A DNA stretch of 64,000 nucleotides from Microstegium vimineum. Lineage: Eukaryota > Streptophyta > Magnoliopsida > Poales > Poaceae. The position numbers and the translations under genes are program-made. The notes beneath the pieces were generated by a model. It did not search any database, had not been told where the DNA came from, and worked only from the letters and a program-made list of their open reading frames with translations. The stretch lies in the NCBI GenBank assembly GCA_022036555.1, contig CM039130.1, positions 7,675,599 to 7,739,598 on the forward strand. Direction: 5' to 3'. This document shows positions 49,601 to 60,837 of the stretch, piece after piece; position 1 is the first letter of the stretch, and each line of letters opens with the position of its first letter.

Positions 49601-50938
49601 AACCTGAAAAGGATGACATAAGATGTAAGTTTCAGTAACCTACTAGCCATACTGGTCCTCCAGAAATGTACGGGCAGCATAAATAAGATTATACTAGCTA
49701 AGGATAAAATTGAAGTGAATATAGTGAAACATTGATATAGTTTGCCAGACAAAAATGTTTTTACCAAAACAGAGACCATATTTGCCAGGCAACCAAATCC
49801 ATCATATGGATGCTCTTCAAGTAGTAAGCAGCAACTATGAACTTCATCGGAATCAGAAAGAGTTTCCTAAACGAAAAGGGAACATATGAATATGTGTTAT
49901 TATCTCCTGTGACAGTTGTACACATAACACAGCAAATGGATGTGAAGACTGAAAAGTATAGATGCCAGATTCACAAGTTTACACATAGATAAGTCACAAA
50001 GACACTTTCATAAAAAATAATGATATCTCATTAGCATTACAATGCTGATAAAAGACCCACTTGAGTAGAGCAAAAAGTTATAAGATATTCTATGCCAGTA
50101 TATTGATATCAACGACTAGGGCTTTTTTTCTAGTTTTAGTCAGCTACCGAGTATTGAAAAATAGACGTCACTAAATACTACTGCTTTAGGAAAGGAAGCT
50201 ATCATCCAACGTGGATCGAGATTGGAAGGTTTATGTAAGTATCAAACATAAAATTTATTGATTACATCCGGTGTGGTCTGAGGTTTGAAGGTTACACAAG
50301 CATCTAACACGATTTTTGGAGATTGACTGATAATTGATCCAAGGTCAGCCATGGGCTAAATAAATGCTCTCACAGAAATGGGACAAAAAAAAATTCTGTG
50401 ACAACTCAGAGTGAAGTTAAGTCTCCAACGTTGGTTGCATACTAATGAATTATCAGTCCCCAGCTGCTCCATAGGACGTGCTCACTAAACACAGTTACAG
50501 TACTACTTGCGACAGAGAGAATTTACCAATACTTTCATAGGTGGATTAACAATGAAACAAACAATAACTCGTGAAACTCGAAGCAGTACCTGAACCACTT
50601 CACAAGGCCGCTCCTCCTCCTCCTGGTCCCATCGTCGTATCGTCTTGTTCACCTACATCAAATCCCAATCAAACAACCGCCAAAAAATGATTACAAACTG
50701 GAGGAAGATGGCCTGAAGTTACCGTGGAGAGCGCGAGGAGGAGGTGCCGTTCGTCCTCCCGCGGCGGCGACGGCGCGGGTTCCTGCGGTGCGGGAGGCGC
50801 GAGTGGGGTTAGGTGTCGGCTCAGAGCGGCGCGGGGTTACAGGGGCGGAGTTGCTCGTGCTTACGAGGTTGAGAAGCAGGAGGAGGAGACGAGGTCGCAG
50901 AGGCGGGCGAGCTTCTGCTTCTGCACCGGCGGCGGCAT
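46630..50938 (-). CDS. Plant LINES (protein Lines) homologue, apparently frameshifted
   Basis: About twelve minus-strand exons can be traced: 50865-50938, 50723-50782, 50590-50652, 49765-49866, 49517-49603, 48842-49418, 48274-48737, 47661-47722, 47485-47575, 47045-47124 and 46630-46933. Family marks are LLLALSTVNKTIRRW, CLEGSPFLLDMVD, RHLQRQAIYLFLSC, HYDHMVLVDYLISKD, and the C-terminal motif KKDLFPYNPKPLLRR of the LINES_C domain. Lines proteins are poorly understood; animal homologues are linked to patterning and neural development. Splice sites are good, but the frame is not continuous: exon 48842-49418 has one base too many, exon 48274-48737 one too few, and the first exon joins the second in the wrong phase. 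The gene is therefore either recently broken or affected by sequence errors. The start at 50938 is uncertain. Confidence 0.75.
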
Positions 50939-50949
50939 CTGCTGCGGCG

Positions 50950-53100
50950 CTTCTGGCGGTGGATTTTGAGACTTGAGATTATTGGCAATCGAGTTGTTGC
51001 GGGTGGATTTTGAGAGTGTTCAATCGAGTTGTTTGCAATTGATCGCTGACCTTTTTTTTTTCCCCTTTTTCTTTCCATCTTCCTTTCTTTTTTGCACAAA
51101 TGATAACTACTGTTTTCGACTGAGGTAATTGGATTGTACAACTATGAACTACGGAGTACTATTTTCAGTTTGCGATTGCTAACAATTATTCCATTGCCCA
51201 TGATATCTTATGAATTTGAATTGTTATGTTTGAACTCTTAAGTTGGATTAACCATTTGACCGAAGAGAGCAAAAACAGAGGAAAAAAACAGAAAGTCTGG
51301 ACCGTAATTCGTGTGCTAAAGTTAAGTTGAGCATAGAAAAAAAAATCACTCAGAAATAGGAGCCTAAAATCAAAAGTAAGAAGAGTATTGATTTGAGATG
51401 TAAAGTTGCTCTTAGCCAATGTACAAACGGTTCATTATTTCGAAGATGACGGCGTGTAAACTTGAGGTATGTCATTCCCTCAAGGAAAAGATGCAGTGCC
51501 AATTCAAAACTGAAGGTACATAAGAACAAATGCTGCATTATAACCTACCAGGTGTTTCAACAATCCAGCAGCCAAGAACATTTCGGCGAGGTCTAAATGA
51601 TAATTAGTGCATAAAATACCAAGGGGCATCTGTGAAAAAGTCAGAGATTCTACGGTTTCACGGTCTCACTGTTAACCCTTTATTACAGAAGTTGCTGTCA
51701 ACAACAAACGACATAATTCAGACAAAAAGGCTAGTGAATAAACAGTCCAGCAACAACTTCAAAAAAAAAAGGCACTCCAGTAGAGTTGCATAAAAATGGC
51801 AAAAAAGGATTTCACTGGACCATAGCTCCTCTCCAAATTGGGATATCTGACTAGATCACCAAATTTGGCAATTGTAGTTTGTGCCAAAGCTGTTCTTGTA
51901 CATTAGGTTGAATATTCATCATTCACCTACGAAATAAAATAGAACCGAGTTAAGATAACAAGGAGATTTGGTTGGTGAAAAGTTCAGAAATGAATTGCCA
52001 GAAACTGGACTTCTATTCAATACTGACCAAAAGATGCAAATTAAACAAGGTCATTTGCCCATTTACACTTTACAAAATCGAGGATAGCAGATGTGAAGAT
52101 AGTGATGTTAAACATGTAAGTGCAGAAGATTTACTGAATGCAAGATAGTCTAGTAGAAAATAGAAACACAGTTTTCCTTGGAATGGATAACGTGTCAGAA
52201 ACCTTGTTCAATCTTTTTTCCCACTCAAACAATATCATTTTCAATCTTACTAGCTCATATCATTTGAGTGTCTTCAGCACTACAGTGTACTCCCTCCATT
52301 CCAAAATTTAGATTGTTTTAGCATCTTCCAAAATCAAATTTCTCTAACTTTGACCACGTTAATAGAAAAATAATATTAACATCTATAATATATAATATAT
52401 AAAGACAATATTGGTATCAAGACATATTCATGGTCAGTTTAATGAAACGAATTTGATGTTGTCAATGTTGTTACATTTTCTTGTAAGATTGGTCATCAAA
52501 ATTATAGAAGTTTCACTTAGGACAACAAAAACGATTTACATTTTTGAACAGATGCAGTAGTTGAAATTCCCTAAGTCAGCTGTCTAAAAAATGTACCAAC
52601 CCATGCTCTTTTTTCACATAAGCACTGTCCAAAACTCACAATGTATATTCTGAATTCTTGAAACTACTAAACATACATCTAGTGCAGTAACATGGAACTC
52701 AATTACTTGAGTGAAGGTCATACTTGATCTATCTTCTCTTCCCCAACACATCACTAGCAGTAGGACTGAGAGTCTAAAATTTGGATGCAAAGCACTAAAC
52801 ACATTAAATTCCTTAAACAGCTATGTAAGCAGCTGCAAGCTTGACTAGGGGGGAGCCTGAACAAGGCATTTCCCACACTATCTTGCTACAGTACCATCGC
52901 CACTGAGGACCCCAGGGAGCCAACAATTTTTTCTAGCTTTTTAGTAACACAAACATGTTCAGTAAGAAACTATGTATGCCACGTGAAGCATTTGACACAA
53001 AAATGTGATAATATTACAAAACATGTGATCATCACGGGTTCCTTTTTACGAATGGAAACTTTAACCCAAATATAATGCAAATCAATGAAGAAATTTGACT
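50950..53100. other. Intergenic, no gene seen except a MITE
   Basis: Promoter side of the LINES homologue followed by AT-rich sequence and 3' flank of the 53146 gene. A Stowaway MITE lies at 52290-52557. Confidence 0.45.
52290..52557. mobile_element. Stowaway MITE, right end degraded
   Basis: Starts CTCCCTCCATTCCAAAATTT after TA (52288-52289). The right end gaacagatgcag followed by TA (52558-52559) is a mutated version of the expected ggaacggagggag. Interior is AT-rich and non-coding. Confidence 0.8.
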
Positions 53101-53145
53101 AAACTGTCCTCACCTTATGTGGAGACTGTTTCCTCCTTTGAATTC

Positions 53146-53949
53146 TCAGCGAAGTTTCTCCTTCACAGAGTGCTTTTTGGCCGCTTCCCGCACTTTTTCA
53201 ATATATCCTTCAATTGGTGGTGTGAGTGTCGCCATGTACCGGTTTGCAGGGAATGGTGTCATGTCAGGTACCATGGCAGCAGCTTGCAGCTTCTCAGGGA
53301 GAGCAGCAACAGCCTCTTTTTTGAGGGTCAGAAGCGTTGACTCTGCTGTTTGCCTTGAACGGTGCCGCCGCATTAGCACACGACTGTACTCTTTGGCAAG
53401 TCGCCGACCATCATCAACTGTGAGGTCATACTTGGGGATTGCCTCCTCATCAACTAGCCCAAGACTGATATAGTCAAGGCCCGGTGGCCCCATAAGCACA
53501 CGGTCTCCTTCAGCTCCACCAGTACCTTTGGATTTGGCTTTAGCTTTGGCCTTGGCTGCATCAAGCTCGCGTTGCCTCTCCTTGGAGACAAGCCCCAGTT
53601 CCTCGCGTTTAGCTTCGCGAAGACGCTCCTTGGGGGACAAGTGACGCAGGGGAGTAGAGGCATTGAGACAAGACTCTGAAATGTTAGTAATGCGCTCAGT
53701 GGCCTCACGACGACCACGGCCACCACCGCCACCACCACCACCAGTGGAAGGTCCCCCTTTCTTCGCTCCGATGGTGGAACGCTTCAAAGCCTGACCTGCT
53801 TTGAGCTTAGCCTTTCCTTTGGCTGTGCCACTCACTGGTGCGCGCTGTTGAAGCTGGTGGTGCTGACTGGTCACGCCAGATGCCAGTGCTGGGCTTATAG
53901 CTAGTGTTTTGAGACGCCGAAACATGATGCCCCGTGCAATTGAAGCCAT
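53146..53949 (-). CDS. Basic, probably mitochondrial protein (possible mitoribosomal mL40-like)
   Basis: A single exon encodes 267 residues. The N-terminus MASIARGIMFRRLKTLAISP is rich in Arg and hydroxylated residues without acids, as in a mitochondrial targeting peptide. A Gly run (about residues 70-78) follows, then a conserved-looking region: LRHLSPKERLREAKREELGL, an Ala/Lys stretch, PGLDYISLGLVDEEAIPKYD, RRLAKEYSRVLMRRHRSRQ and LTPPIEGYIEKVREAAKKH. Plant proteins of this type have been annotated as ribosomal L28/mL40-like or simply uncharacterised; the mitoribosome role is from memory and tentative. The ATG is the first in frame and follows a possible 5' UTR acceptor (gctgcagcag at about 53960). 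The nested hAT-like elements lie just upstream, possibly inside the 5' UTR intron or promoter. Confidence 0.8.
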   Translation of the reverse strand: MASIARGIMFRRLKTLAISPALASGVTSQHHQLQQRAPVSGTAKGKAKLKAGQALKRSTIGAKKGGPSTGGGGGGGGRGRREATERITNISESCLNASTPLRHLSPKERLREAKREELGLVSKERQRELDAAKAKAKAKSKGTGGAEGDRVLMGPPGLDYISLGLVDEEAIPKYDLTVDDGRRLAKEYSRVLMRRHRSRQTAESTLLTLKKEAVAALPEKLQAAAMVPDMTPFPANRYMATLTPPIEGYIEKVREAAKKHSVKEKLR

Positions 53950-54309
53950 TCAAGTTACCTCTGCTGCAGCAACGAGAAATATGTGGTTAACTTTGACTGT
54001 TCCTCTCTTTTCTTTTCTTTTGTGGACATACAAAGATAGAGTTCTCATGAAGGCAGTTTATCAAAATGAGCAGACATGGTCCAATAAAACAATGAAGCAG
54101 CATTTTAAGTGAATGTTAAATACAAAATCAGATGTGTTTGAAGCTTGAACCACATCAATTGAACACAGGGTTCCAAAAAGCGGCACTAAGCGCAAGCTTC
54201 AACGTGCCGAAGCGCTAAGCGGACGGGAAGCGCTTCGCCATGGGGTATAAGCGCTCCCAAAGCGGCGCGACCGCCTTGGTGGTGCAGCGTCTGCTGGTTC
54301 CCGCTCCCC

Positions 54310-57276
54310 TAAGTTACACGGATACGGATACGCGTGTCGGTATCGGATACGGATACGCCAATATCCCAAAAAACCCGATACGCGGATAAGTTTGATATTA
54401 AAAATAAAATAAAATAAAATAGATAAGAATGCAAATATATAGTAGGTCTGAAGGTCTCAAATAACAACTTAAGTGTACTATTATTACAGGATAGTAGTTT
54501 CTGAAGGTTTATTGCGCTAGCGTATTTGCACCAGGGTTCCAAAAAGCGGCACTAAGCGCAAGCTTCAGCGCGCTGAAACACTAAGCGGACGGGTAGCGCT
54601 TCGCTATGGGGTATGAGCGCTCCCAAAGCGGCGCGACGCGACCGCCCGCTCCCCGCCGGCTGCACGCGGCGCGCAGGGAAACCACAGGGACCGGGTGCCG
54701 TAGACGGTCCAGCGGAGACAGGAGTGGGGAGGGAGGTACGTACCGCAGGGTCGCCGGCCGGTGTGCGGAGGACGGAGGCGAGGGCGAGAGGGGGAGCCGC
54801 TGGCAAAGCAGGAGCACGGCGCCCAGATGCGAGAGGAACTGCGGCGGCGGGGAGGCAGACTGGGAGGGGAACTGAAAGAAGGTATTCTCATGTGGGCTTC
54901 GTTGGGCTGATGGGCCGAGGGAATGAGTTCAGCCTGTGAGGAAAGTTGGACGAAAGTTGGGTGTGGACTAAATAATGGCCTTTTAGATGGGCCACAAAAC
55001 AAAAGCCTATACTATTATTTGTTTCTTTTCATTTTTATTTCTTTTTCTTTTAACATCTTTTGAAAAATCAGTGCATAATAATTTATCTATATTTATAGTA
55101 CACTAACATATTTATCTGAAATTTCGTGAAACACATCAACCTCCATTACTTTTTATTGATTCCAGACTGACTGTCGTCTAGGAAATCCGCTTCATTTCTA
55201 TCTTAAACTTGGGACTGCCGTCTATTGGGCTTCCTAGACTCCTCTTATGGTTTCGATAGAAATCTAACACATATAACTTCATAATTAGATGTTTAGGGCG
55301 AGAAGTAAGAATCCTGAATTTATGATAGTGAAGAAGTTTTATTCTATACCATATGTGAAACCAGAAAATGAATAGACTGGATAATCATAGAAGGACCATG
55401 TAAAACTAAAATGATATTATTTGAAAAGATTAGAAAATTGTTTGAAAAATCCTTGGAGATACTCTAAGGTGATTCAACTATGCAGCCAATGCTTACCTTA
55501 TAATGTCTCCCTTTCTTATCTTTATAAAGGTTTCATATTTATTCTATATTTTTAAAGTATATGTACTTAGAATACACTTTGTTTGTCATGCAATCCCCTA
55601 AATATGTAAAATAAATAGAAAATCTATATGCGATTGAGGTATCTGAATTAGAGAAAAATGGTGAAGACAACATGTTTGAGACGCCTCACATGTCTTATTT
55701 CCAAGTTGATAAGAAAGCAAGACATATGGGTTTAGCTTGACATAAATTATGTATTTTTCATTAGATATGTATTACAATGTAGAATAATTAAATTATTTAA
55801 GACGTAAAATGAACAAGCTCTTATTTAATCATTGAAATCGCTATGGACTTGCGTATATGTTTTTTTTGTTGTAACACAATATAATAGTGCAATATTTCTA
55901 CATTGAAAAACAAAAACTTTCATCGCTCTTCCTCAATATTTGATTCAAAAATCACTCTTTAAATTCTCACATTAATGCACATGAAAATCATTTAATTCAA
56001 TGTATGGTTGATGGCTTGAGTTATATGTTAGGTATATTAAATATTATGGGCTCTATTAGTGTGTTGAGGACCAAAATATATAGCCAAAATACTTATGAGA
56101 TAATGATTAAGGCTTGTTTATAACATATAAATACTTTTTTCTAAATACAAGACTAACTAGGGAAAATTATGAAAATCTACCCTCCCACCTCCCCTATAAA
56201 AAGAGAAGAGATGGACGTGTGAGTGACCTAGCTATTGATTCATTTTCACTCTTGATTTTCTCTCTCATATTTCTTTGGTTTAAGACCAACATTTTAAAAT
56301 TCTCTAGCATCACAAAATGCTTAAATGTTTAAGAGTAACTTCAAGAGACTTGGTAAAAATCAATGGCTAAACTTAAGATTTAGCCGACCTCTAAAATAGA
56401 AAAATCATACAAAAAATAAAAAACTCCAACAGTCTTTCTAGTACGACAAATCATATGGCTAGCGGAACAAGAAAACTATATTTAGCATTTGAGAACTCCG
56501 GATATAGATGACTTGCTATTTTAGAAAATCAAATACAATAGTTGTTGGATAAGCACGCTTAAAAACGCTTAAGCATGCTTAAGCACGCTTAGCCTTTAGT
56601 TAGTGGGTCATCGCTCGCTTAGCGCTTAACGCCTTTTGTAACCTTGATTTGCACTTCCACTAGCAGCGCTCAAATTGGGAGACGTCATAGCAGCAGAGAT
56701 CCTAAACAAGATGTTGTTTAGACAGAGATGGAATAAGCCTACCAGCTACCACTACGATTCTACGAACTGAAGAGAATCAGGAGAAAGAATGGAGGAAGCC
56801 AGGAAGGAAGCTCACCGTCGCAGCCTGGTCGGCGAAGTGGCGAGCAGGGGTGAAGCTCGTCGCCGGCGAGCAGGGACGGACGCTCATCGCCGGCGAGCGG
56901 CGGGCGGCAGCCGACAGACAGCTCGGAGCTCGCGGCTCGGCGTCACCGCTGCGGGCGGCTCCGGCTACCGGCGAGCAGGGACAGATGCTCCTCGCTGGGA
57001 TGCTCGTCGCCGGTGCGGCGGGCGGCTCGCGGCGTCACACGGTGATTCGTGCTTCGACTGCGGACGCGCCTAGGTTAGGGCGACAGATATCTCTTCCCTG
57101 TTGGGTCAGGCCGTATCCTATAATGGGTCAGGCCGTATCCTTTTACACAGATACGCGTATCGGAATTTTTCGAAAATAATAAAAATCGGATACTCCGCCG
57201 ATACGTATCCGCGGCGTATCGGACGCGTATCGGATACGCGATACGCGTATGCCTTGGAGTATCGGGGTAACGTAGC
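54310..57276. mobile_element. hAT-like element B, GATACG-repeat family
   Basis: The element lies between two copies of CGCTCCCC (54302-54309 and 57277-57284). Its ends read TAAGTTACACGGATACGGAT and, inverted, GCTACGTTACCCCGATAC, with many GATACG / CGTATC subterminal repeats (54317-54390, 57150-57260). Comparison with element C, which has the sequence ccgctccccg uninterrupted, confirms the site. It contains element C. A GC-rich, Arg/Ala-type frame at 56790-57070 is probably cargo, not a gene. Confidence 0.75.
54533..56646. mobile_element. hAT-like element C nested in B
   Basis: Starts CAGGGTTCCAAAAAGCGGCA and ends GCCTTTTGTAACCTTG, an imperfect inverted pair. The 8-bp sequence ATTTGCAC is duplicated at 54525-54532 and 56647-56654, as expected for hAT insertion. 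The left 300 bp is GC-rich and matches element A; the rest is AT-rich. Subterminal aagcgct/agcgctt motifs occur at both ends (54545-54620, 56560-56640). No transposase is present. Confidence 0.85.
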
Positions 57277-57440
57277 CGCTCCCCCCGGCCGCGCGGCGCG
57301 CAGGGAAGTCATAGGGGTCGGGCGCCGTAGACAGTGCAGTGGAGGCAGGAGTGGAGAGGGAGGTGCATACACAGGGTCGCTGCCCGGTGTGCGGAGGACG
57401 GAGGCGAGGGCGGGAGGCGGGAGAGGGAGCCGCTGACGCC

Positions 57441-58484
57441 GCCGTGGTACCTGGGACTGCCCCGCCGTCGCCGAGAGCCCGAGCCTGAGCGTCGTCGCCA
57501 ATTCGCAGGCGAGCCGCCGTCGCCTCCGCCGCCACGGGATGATGGGAAGGCCAGTGAGGGGGCGACGAGTAGGGCACCAGCGTGAGAGGTCCATGGTTAA
57601 ACAGGCCCTGGGCTTTTCTTTGAATGCGAGATAGGAAGGAGTACTCTAGGCCCAATTCCAAGGTAATTCTGGGCCTGCATATGGAGCACCCATTGGGCCT
57701 TGCACATTGGGTGAGCAGTGCAGTCAACAGCGATGAGCAGTGCAGTATGACTAGTGGCCCTGCGTCCCGTGGCGCTCACTAGCTAGCCCATAACTACTCG
57801 GTTGAACATCAACGCTATGCTTAGGGAAAAAAGTGATTGCTCTTTTATTTTTTTAGTAAATAATAAATTTCGAAATCACATCATTGTTTTGGTCTAAAAG
57901 GTATAAATTTGACGCCTTTTGTGCAGTTCTCACAGATTTACTAAATCTGTCTTTGTGATTAGTTCTATGTGTTGACGAGCTTGCATTTTTTTGGTTCCTT
58001 CTGTCCATGTAATTCTTTTTCTATCTTCTATATCTACCAGTCCATCTCTCTATCTCTCATAATACGCAGATAAAACCGCATCTCCCAAACTCGCAACACA
58101 AATTACTTGTTCACGTACTTCCTCTATCTCTAATTAACTATCGCTATTCGTTTTTAACTCAATTTCTAGAAAATACGTACAACGTGGATATCTCCAAATA
58201 AATTTTAAAAAACTAGACTCAAATATTTATCTAATAATATTAATTATATATATAGTTAAAGTTGTTTCTTGAAAAATGAAAATAGAAGTAGGGGAGTAAG
58301 TTTAGACTGATCCGAGTTTGACGCTATTTTTGTTTATTACTATTACTAGTAGTAGTACTTACTACTACTACTATTATTATTTTGCCTCCTACCACCTGGG
58401 TATTTATTTACTGGATTTTATTAACACTATGTTCTTGAGATTTCTTTGCCCGATTTGACTTTTATTAGGTTTTAAAAAAATTTA
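57441..58484. other. Intergenic, no gene seen
   Basis: A GC-rich tail to about 57560 that may belong to element A, then AT-rich sequence without supported frames. Confidence 0.4.
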
Positions 58485-58828
58485 GAGCATCTCCAACGGT
58501 TTTGTATTTTTTGTTTGGCAAAATTAGGAATTTGTCAAGTCCTAAATAAATATGGCCAAGGTAAAAAGAGTCAATCTCCAACGGTTTCTCATTATTCACT
58601 TGGCAAAACTAAAAATTGTACGCGCGAGGGGAGAAATATCCTGCTAGAGTAGCGCGCGGGACGATTGTCAACTGAACTGCAGTTTGACATATGCCAAATA
58701 TCACCTAGTGTTTGCCAAGTTAACAAAAATGTCAAGCTCATTTGTCAAACCATTGGATTGGAGATTTTTAGACTTTTTTTGCAAAAACAAGAATGTCAAG
58801 CCCATTTGCAAAACCGTTGAAGATGCTC
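58485..58828. mobile_element. MITE with 20-bp terminal inverted repeats
   Basis: GAGCATCTCCAACGGTTTTG at the left pairs with CAAAACCGTTGAAGATGCTC at the right with one mismatch. TA flanks both sides. Interior motifs such as ctccaacggtttc, ttggcaaaac and tttgccaagtt repeat the same theme. Non-coding, 344 bp. Confidence 0.85.
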
Positions 58829-59044
58829 TAACCAAATCATGTTAGTGGTATACATATGTAACATAAATATAATAGTATATGATATTTATCTCAGTCCAAC
58901 AAAAAACGAACAAACAAATAAATTTGCATACGTCATAACATTGATTTTAAAAGAATGATGAACATTTGAATCGTCAATGAAATAAAATGTATAAGCTCCC
59001 CAAATAGGAATTTCATGACATAGTCTTTAAATTGGTGAGCCAAA

Positions 59045-59049
<5 letters not shown>

Positions 59050-59078
<29 letters not shown>
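59050..59078. repeat. (AT)n microsatellite
   Basis: About 14 uninterrupted TA units just downstream of the F-box pseudogene. Confidence 0.95.
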
Positions 59079-59082
<4 letters not shown>

Positions 59083-60420
59083 GAGAATAAACTCCCTGTA
59101 TAAAGCGTCAGTGGACCTCTAAAGTCATTGTCCATCTCCATTAGGTTTGTGAGAGCACGTGTGGTAGGATGGTAGAGTTGCAGGACACACTTAACATCAT
59201 ACAAATCTTCCTCTTTTTTCTTGAAGGCATTTAGCATCAATATTCGCCCGTCAACCAATATCTCCAATGGTCTAAAAAGACAACAACCTTCGATCATTGG
59301 TATTGCATATTCCTCGACCCATATGCTCCTCTCGAATCGACAAAAAACCATATGTTTTCTGTGTAATAACATCTGCCCAGATTATCAACGCGAACATCAG
59401 TTTGAGTTAGGCATAGGGAGCCCTTGAGGGTTGCTAGAGCAATCTCCCATCCCACATCCTTCTCGATGATCGGCGGACCACTGATGACAATTGGTTTTCA
59501 CTCCTCGCTCTCGAGGTCAAAAGAGGCTATACATACGTGGGAGCTCGTTATCAGACGGCCGAACGGGACGGACAGCGGTGATTCATGAAGTGGAGGACGC
59601 CATCCACAACGGCCGTGCATCAAGTGCCAGCAGCAGCAGTGGATTCCATAGCAATGCTACCAGCACCATCCGACGGCCATGGCCATACCACGGTGGCGAC
59701 ATGGCAGATCTGGACATAACCGTTCTTCGCTGAACCATCACGGAGACGTACAACCTTGTATGCACCGGACGGTGTGGCACGACCCAAGCTGTTATAGTAT
59801 AACCTGCATCCGTGGACGGTGGTATCAATGCTGCCGCCACCGTCGTCGTCGCCGCCGTCGTTGGTGCCGGCGACAGCTGTTGTTCCATCGCTATATAACA
59901 CTGTAGTTGCAGTAGTCGATCTCCCATTGAGCACCATCACCCGACCAGTCACCGGATCAATGACCCTAGCGCCATGCTCGCCTTCGTCAACCAAGACGAG
60001 GCGGCCGAGGCTCGCGCCGCCGCCGCACATCATCAGCTTGGTGCTCCTGACGTCCTTCACCACCCGGACGACGCTGCCGCCGTCGGCGGAGTCCATCACC
60101 CGCAGCTCGAGCGACGGATCGAGAAGAAACCGCGGCGCACGAGCGGGGCCGCAGAACTTGTCGAGCGGGCGCGACGAGGGGAACGACGGCGCGGGATGCC
60201 TGCGAGATGACGGCAAGCCACGCCTTGCACACCGGCATAGGGTCTTCACCGGCAGCCTGGCTAGCACGTCGAAGATGATGTCCTCCGGCAGCGGCGGCGG
60301 CGGAGCGGCGGCGGCGGCTGGGACGAGATCGCCGCCGAGACATCACCTTCGCCGTTGACCTAGCTCGGGATGGCCGGTCGCTGCCTTCTAGTCCTAGTCC
60401 AAGTTTCACGTCGCCCGCCA
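59079..60420 (-). pseudogene. F-box-associated-domain gene, decayed
   Basis: Minus-strand frames line up as one broken F-box gene. The F-box start LPEDIIFDVLARLPVKTLC (about 60234-60290) is followed by VCKAWLAVIS in a different frame, then the associated domain: PSLELRVMDS, VVKDVRSTKLMM, LVLVDEGEHGARVIDP, then after a gap DLESEE, IVINGPPIIEKDVGWEIAL, SIWVEEYAIPMIEG and TGSLFS. Intact homologues would bind SKP1 and recruit substrates for ubiquitination. Breaks seen: no ATG in the F-box frame, frame changes inside the F-box, a TGA where the family has Trp after ESEE (near 59490), and a frame change before IWVEEY (near 59340). Confidence 0.7.
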
Positions 60421-60837
60421 TGGCTGCGGCTTCTTCTTCCTTGCCGCGCTTGTGCCGGGAGAAGAAGAGACATGAACGGAGCAGCGAAAGAGTTTGGGTT
60501 TGCCCATGCCTGTCCAAATCCCCAAGAACGTAATTGCTTGTCTCGATAAATTTCAGCTGCTGGGCGCCGGCGCTTTGCCAACAGTACATACAAAAAGTTC
60601 TTGTTATATTATCGAATTGGAATCGTATTACAGGCGTTAGGGCAAACACAATAATCATGCATTCAAGATCATATAATAGCAATATATAGTATTATAAAAA
60701 AATGAATTATCAAAGAGTGCAGCTTGGGAAACCATATGCCATGTTAAATTGCACCTTTAAAATTAGACTCCATTCACTCATCCATTCTTCTTTCTTTCTA
60801 CATTTTTCTTTCACTCATCCAATACTTAATCTGCTGC

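Larger units (their letters stand above)
54166..57440. mobile_element. hAT-like element A, interrupted by element B
   Basis: Begins CAGGGTTCCAAAAAGCGGCA at 54166. After the inserted element B (54310-57276) the homology to element C resumes at 57277 and runs to about 57437, where the two diverge at gagccgctg. The right terminus was not found, so the element is probably truncated. It carries GC-rich sequence and no transposase. Confidence 0.6.

Noticed and set aside
54552..57585. Arg/Ala/Pro-rich frames inside the nested hAT-like elements
   Set aside because: They lie in non-autonomous elements, are duplicated with them and show no domain.
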